In this document: positions 5,482 to 8,058 of the stretch, piece by piece
How positions within the stretch are numbered: position 1 is the stretch's first letter
How the letters are laid out: every line of letters starts with the position of its first letter
Source of the DNA: Campylobacterales bacterium
GTDB taxonomy: Bacteria > Campylobacterota > Campylobacteria > Campylobacterales > QNZT01
Assembly: GCA_026985685.1 (NCBI GenBank)
Contig: JALSQA010000366.1
Location: 1-8,058, forward strand
Reading direction: 5' to 3'
DNA: 8,058 nucleotides
The notes under the pieces: generated by a model
The model's input: only the letters and a program-made list of their open reading frames with translations
Databases searched by the model: none
What the model was told of the DNA's origin: nothing
Program-made: the position numbers and the translations under genes

Positions 5482-6627
5482 TTAAAATATATCTTTAAAT
5501 CTCTGTTTCAAACCATCTAAGAGATATTTATCGCCATGTACTTTAAGTATATGGATGAGTTGATTGTCAAAAAGCATTTTTGTCTCTTGTGATTTTTTAT
5601 TATCATACAAAACTACAGCAAGTGTACCTGTAACGATCGCCATAGGCTCTAACATCAAAGGATTGTCTTTATATTTTAAAAGTTGAAGATAAGCCTGAAA
5701 AAGTTCATTTTCTGCATCGTCTAATGACTCATTTCTATATGCGATCAAGCCTTTGATATATGAGATTTGAAATGTTCCATAATCAGGGATGAGAGATTCA
5801 TCGATTTGATCGATCAAGTTTTGTGCATCATCAACACTACCAAATCTAGCATATGCCAATGCCAGATCAGCACGGGTGATATCCGTATTCGCAATGATAT
5901 TGCATTGATTTAGTTTTAATAAAAATTTATCAAAATCATGTGCATAATAGTACAACTGAGCTATCTTGTTTTCATATAAACTTGGTTGTTTTTTATCTAA
6001 ATATTCACGATGAGGAGCAAGTAAAGAAATTGCTTTTTTGATATCTTTCTTGTGTGCATAGTAAAATGCTTCCATGGTATCGGCTTGAATAATCAAGTCT
6101 TGATTGACACTTCCTGGAAATATTTTTTTTCTTTGTTTTGATAGTGTGCGTAAATTTTCACTCATTTGTGGAATATGTTCCCAAGCTCCTATAGTAACAG
6201 CTTTGATAAGTCCATCGTGTGCTTTGATGACATTATAATTCCATAGTTTAAAAAATGGAAATGCAATTGCGACAATCACACCTATAGCCATGACAATAGC
6301 ACTATGTATAGAATATCCATAATATAAAACACCTACACCTGCCATAATAGGTAAAAAGCTTGATTTGAGTGTTTCAAATGCATACTCTTTAAATGTAAAA
6401 CCTTGTTGGTTTTTGATTTCTCGTTTTGCAATATTTTCAAGTTCTTTTTCTTCGAGGCTTTCTATATCTTCTCTAGTTGTACTAAAGAGTGCATCTGAGT
6501 AAAATTTTATTTTTTTTAACCCATTTTGTTTTAGTTGCTGCATTGCTTCTTTATTGCTTGAAGCATCGATAAAGCCACTTTGAGTATTGCCATATTTATC
6601 GATTGCAGAATAGAGTACTTTTCCCAT
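5482..6627 (-). CDS. membrane protein with GspF-like N-terminal segment and TPR-like helical C-terminus
   Basis: This 381-aa protein begins with GKVLYSAIDKYGNTQSGFIDA (2-22) and ends this segment with EAMQQLKQNGL (27-37), resembling the short N-terminal motif of type II secretion GspF/PilC proteins. The conserved GspF helical domains do not follow. An acidic/basic helical stretch (53-72) leads to two adjacent membrane segments (about 91-107 and 109-127). The remaining 250 residues look like paired TPR-type helices: ADTMEAFYYAHKKDIKKAISLL (182-203), then AQLYYYAHDFDKFLLKL (223-239), ADLALAYARFGSVDDAQNLID (253-273), IKGLIAYRNESLDDAENELFQAY (291-313). TPR domains mediate protein-protein contacts. 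AAGGAG at 6635-6640, 7 bases upstream, fixes the start. The gene stands alone between two inverted copies of a small mobile element. No named family recognised; function unknown. Confidence 0.8.
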   Translation of the reverse strand: MGKVLYSAIDKYGNTQSGFIDASSNKEAMQQLKQNGLKKIKFYSDALFSTTREDIESLEEKELENIAKREIKNQQGFTFKEYAFETLKSSFLPIMAGVGVLYYGYSIHSAIVMAIGVIVAIAFPFFKLWNYNVIKAHDGLIKAVTIGAWEHIPQMSENLRTLSKQRKKIFPGSVNQDLIIQADTMEAFYYAHKKDIKKAISLLAPHREYLDKKQPSLYENKIAQLYYYAHDFDKFLLKLNQCNIIANTDITRADLALAYARFGSVDDAQNLIDQIDESLIPDYGTFQISYIKGLIAYRNESLDDAENELFQAYLQLLKYKDNPLMLEPMAIVTGTLAVVLYDNKKSQETKMLFDNQLIHILKVHGDKYLLDGLKQRFKDIF

Positions 6628-6780
6628 ATGTTTGCTCCTTTTTGTCTTTGTTTATTGGTATGGTAACAATATCGTACCTTTTAAAAAAAAGTTTACATCC
6701 CTTTACACATAAATCCAACAAAAAAAGACTATCATGCCATTATATGTGGATAAAGGATTTTTGTTAGATGGTAGGGATGT
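6628..6780. other. upstream region of the TPR-like membrane protein gene
   Basis: This non-coding stretch, together with copy B and 6897-6963, makes a 336-base gap between divergent genes. It holds the AAGGAG ribosome site for the minus-strand gene (6635-6640). I see no convincing promoter: TACGAT on the minus strand near 6670 is a weak -10 candidate without a matching -35. No gene or RNA is apparent. Confidence 0.4.
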
Positions 6781-6896
6781 TCAATACTATTAAGTTAAGA
6801 AGATTCTGTGGAAATCTTGCTTCAGCTAGATCCCGATTAGATGGGACTAAAGTCTCCATTTCCAATAATTATAATTCCTTAACTTAATGGCATTGG
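6781..6896. mobile_element. MITE-like element, copy B (116 bp, reverse orientation to copy A)
   Basis: Read on the minus strand, this copy aligns with copy A along its length, at roughly 80% identity by eye. Its right end (6878-6896) is identical to the copy A terminal repeat; its left end (6781-6799, TCAATACTATTAAGTTAAG) has three changes, so this copy is slightly decayed. The inner blocks TGGAAATGG, GACTTTAGTCCCATC and AAGCAAGATTTCC are identical to copy A, while the spacers at 6800-6809 and 6866-6876 differ in sequence and length. The inner hairpin keeps its stem and bulge, with A replacing T in the bulge. No target-site duplication is clear. Confidence 0.75.
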
Positions 6897-6963
6897 CTGG
6901 GGGTTTATTGATATCAGATACGATTAGATTAAATATTAAATTAAAAGGCATAGAGGATAATTG
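6897..6963 (+). promoter_or_regulatory. leader and probable promoter region of the DoxX / glutamate-synthase-like pair
   Basis: TTGATA at 6908-6913 is a possible -35 box. About 16 bases later TAAATA (6930-6935) is only a weak -10, so the promoter call is tentative. GAGGA at 6953-6957 is a good ribosome site 6 bases before ATG 6964. The promoter region starts directly at the edge of MITE copy B, so the insertion could affect expression. Confidence 0.35.
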
Positions 6964-7401
6964 ATGAAAGATTTTTTTGCAGAAGTTGGTGTACTTTTTA
7001 GTTACCCTCGGCATATTGTGTTATTGGTATCTCGTTTTGTATTGGCATATGGTTTTGTGCAGCCAGCGAGTATGAAACTCCATGATTTACAAGGAACTAC
7101 ATTGTTTTTTAAGTCACTTGGTATTCCTTTTGCCCATATGTTTGCTTATATTGTACCGACTTTAGAAACATTAGGTATTGTACTTTTGATTTTGGGTTTA
7201 TTTACACGTTTGATTAGTCTGTTTTTAGCTGTGATAATGGTTGTCGCTATTTTTACAGTACATTTGTCAAATGGATTTTCGGTGGCAGATAATGGATTTG
7301 AAATTCCTTTGTATTATCTGATTTTTTCTTTGATATTTATTTCATTTGGTGGTGGAAAATATAGTTTAGATTATCTCTTTTTTGAAAAGGGTATGCAATG
7401 A
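6964..7401 (+). CDS. DoxX family membrane protein
   Basis: This 145-aa membrane protein has four likely membrane segments (about 18-33, 57-79, 84-101 and 115-130) in the DoxX arrangement. Family features are visible: an arginine in the first segment followed by a basic position (R24, K38 in ASMKL), SLGIPFAH (51-58), a glutamate in the second segment followed by LLILGLFTR (E68, 74-82), H100 after the third, and NGFEIPLYYL (110-119) before FGGGKYSLDYL (128-138). DoxX proteins are subunits of thiosulfate:quinone oxidoreductase in some archaea, but most bacterial members are of unknown or redox/thiol-stress function. ATG 6964 is chosen because GAGGA is 6 bases upstream; the TTG three bases earlier is too close. 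The stop overlaps the next gene's start (ATGA), so the two are translationally coupled and probably functionally linked. Confidence 0.9.
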   Translation: MKDFFAEVGVLFSYPRHIVLLVSRFVLAYGFVQPASMKLHDLQGTTLFFKSLGIPFAHMFAYIVPTLETLGIVLLILGLFTRLISLFLAVIMVVAIFTVHLSNGFSVADNGFEIPLYYLIFSLIFISFGGGKYSLDYLFFEKGMQ

Positions 7402-8058
7402 CACAAGAGATGATGCTTTCTTATTTTTCTATGCTTTCATCTGACTGGAGTATATTGGGTGAAGTTATGTTTGGTGTAGTGTTATTGGTGATGGTTTATG
7501 TAGCAATCTATGATCGATTTATACAACGAAAAAATCAACTTCTTATAAATTACCCATTGGTGGGGAGGTTACGTTATCTTTTCTATCTTTTACGTGATCC
7601 GATGCGTCAATATTTTGGTGATGAGACTTTTTTTGATTCTTTTGAAAAACTTGGCTGGATAAATAAAGTAGCAGCACAAAAAAATCCTTATCTTTCGTTT
7701 TCTCCTGCTAAGCCTTACGGAAATCAAAAAATACTTTTTAAACATGCTAATTTTGTAAAAGAAGACAGTGAGATAGAAGAAGATTTTTCAGTTATATTTG
7801 GATCAAAAAGGCAAATTCCATTTGTATCTAAAAGTATTATCGGACGTTCTGCCATGAGTGATGGAGCGATATCACCAGAAGGGACTAGAGCTTTTGCAAA
7901 GGGTGCATATATAGGTCAATTTCCTATCAATACAGGAGAAGGTGGATTGACTTCTAATTTTCTCTCAACACTAAAGTGTACAGAGTGTAATAATGAATAT
8001 TTGCAGATGAAAGAAGGAACATGGTTTGCCAAAACAGTTTATAAAATAATGTGCTTTG
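7398..8058 (+). CDS. FMN-binding glutamate synthase family protein, membrane-anchored (3' end outside window)
   Basis: 220 codons are visible and the frame is still open at the window edge. One N-terminal membrane segment (about 19-37) precedes YDRFIQRKNQLLINYPLVGR (38-57), RYLFYLLRDPMRQYF (59-73) and DETFFDSFEKLGWINKVA, the usual N-terminal signature of stand-alone GltB-like proteins. The flavin/substrate domain then begins: IPFVSKSIIGRSAMSDGAISPEG is followed by ARAFAKGA-type residues and INTGEGGLT (T179-G183), the conserved TGEGG loop of glutamate synthase-type FMN domains. C194 and C197 (CTEC) lie just after it. Family members share the FMN/iron-sulfur alpha/beta barrel of glutamate synthase but lack the amidotransferase domain; their reaction is generally uncharacterised. 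The start ATG overlaps the DoxX stop. The membrane anchor and DoxX partner suggest a membrane redox role (inference). Confidence 0.88.
   Translation, partial: MTQEMMLSYFSMLSSDWSILGEVMFGVVLLVMVYVAIYDRFIQRKNQLLINYPLVGRLRYLFYLLRDPMRQYFGDETFFDSFEKLGWINKVAAQKNPYLSFSPAKPYGNQKILFKHANFVKEDSEIEEDFSVIFGSKRQIPFVSKSIIGRSAMSDGAISPEGTRAFAKGAYIGQFPINTGEGGLTSNFLSTLKCTECNNEYLQMKEGTWFAKTVYKIMCF

Noticed and set aside
6734..6742. ATGCCATTA, identical to nine bases of the element's terminal repeat, 39 bases before copy B
   Set aside because: The match stops there and no other element block is nearby; chance is the simplest explanation in AT-rich DNA.
6909..6916. TGATATCA near the DoxX gene as a second ArsR site
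   Set aside because: It shares ATTGATAT with the arsR promoter but does not reproduce the ATCAA-N6-TTGAT spacing.
1..8058. CRISPR array, tRNA, rRNA, prophage or replication origin
   Set aside because: No regularly spaced repeats, tRNA-like cloverleaf, integrase, phage gene or origin box cluster was seen on reading through both strands.

Overview
The window is AT-rich, densely packed and free of RNA genes. Gene content points to a Campylobacterota (Epsilonproteobacteria) chromosome, perhaps a Sulfurimonas- or Sulfurovum-like sulfur/hydrogen oxidiser. The clues are YceI, a YkuE/YaeI-type phosphoesterase, a DUF2202 lipoprotein, a DUF4395 membrane protein, ArsR and an FMN-binding glutamate-synthase-like protein, with AT-rich TATAAT-type promoters and AAGGAG/GGAG ribosome sites. 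The genus is inference; the family calls rest on motifs read from the sequence.

Left part (1-3835, all + strand): a polytopic membrane protein that may be cut by the window edge overlaps a periplasmic YceI protein. This is followed within a few bases by a small exported thioredoxin-fold-like protein and a metallophosphoesterase, making a likely four-gene operon. After an 81-bp gap with its own promoter and an 11-bp-spaced direct repeat comes a 442-aa lipoprotein. It carries an EF-hand-like loop, an Asn/Gly/Lys linker and a C-terminal ferritin-like DUF2202 domain. A strong dyad separates it from the convergent DUF4395 gene.

Middle (3840-5314): a DUF4395 membrane protein (- strand) is divergent from an arsenite-type ArsR repressor (+ strand). 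arsR has a readable promoter (TTGATA-17-TATACT) whose -35 box is one half-site of the dyad ATCAA-N6-TTGAT, so autorepression is likely. The gene after arsR is an 85-aa cysteine-containing protein (CX4CXC) built from two related beta-alpha repeats. I do not recognise it as a named family.

Right part (5315-8058): two copies of a 113-116 bp element lie in opposite orientation, at 5331-5443 and 6781-6896. Each has 19-bp terminal inverted repeats, conserved inner blocks and variable spacers. They behave like a small non-autonomous mobile element (MITE) and bracket one gene on the - strand, a 381-aa membrane protein with a GspF-like N-terminal segment and a TPR-like helical C-terminus. After the second copy come a DoxX-family membrane protein and, coupled by an ATGA overlap, an FMN-binding glutamate-synthase-family protein that runs off the window.

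The strongest leads for something undescribed are the paired MITE-like element and the small duplicated cysteine protein under ArsR control.
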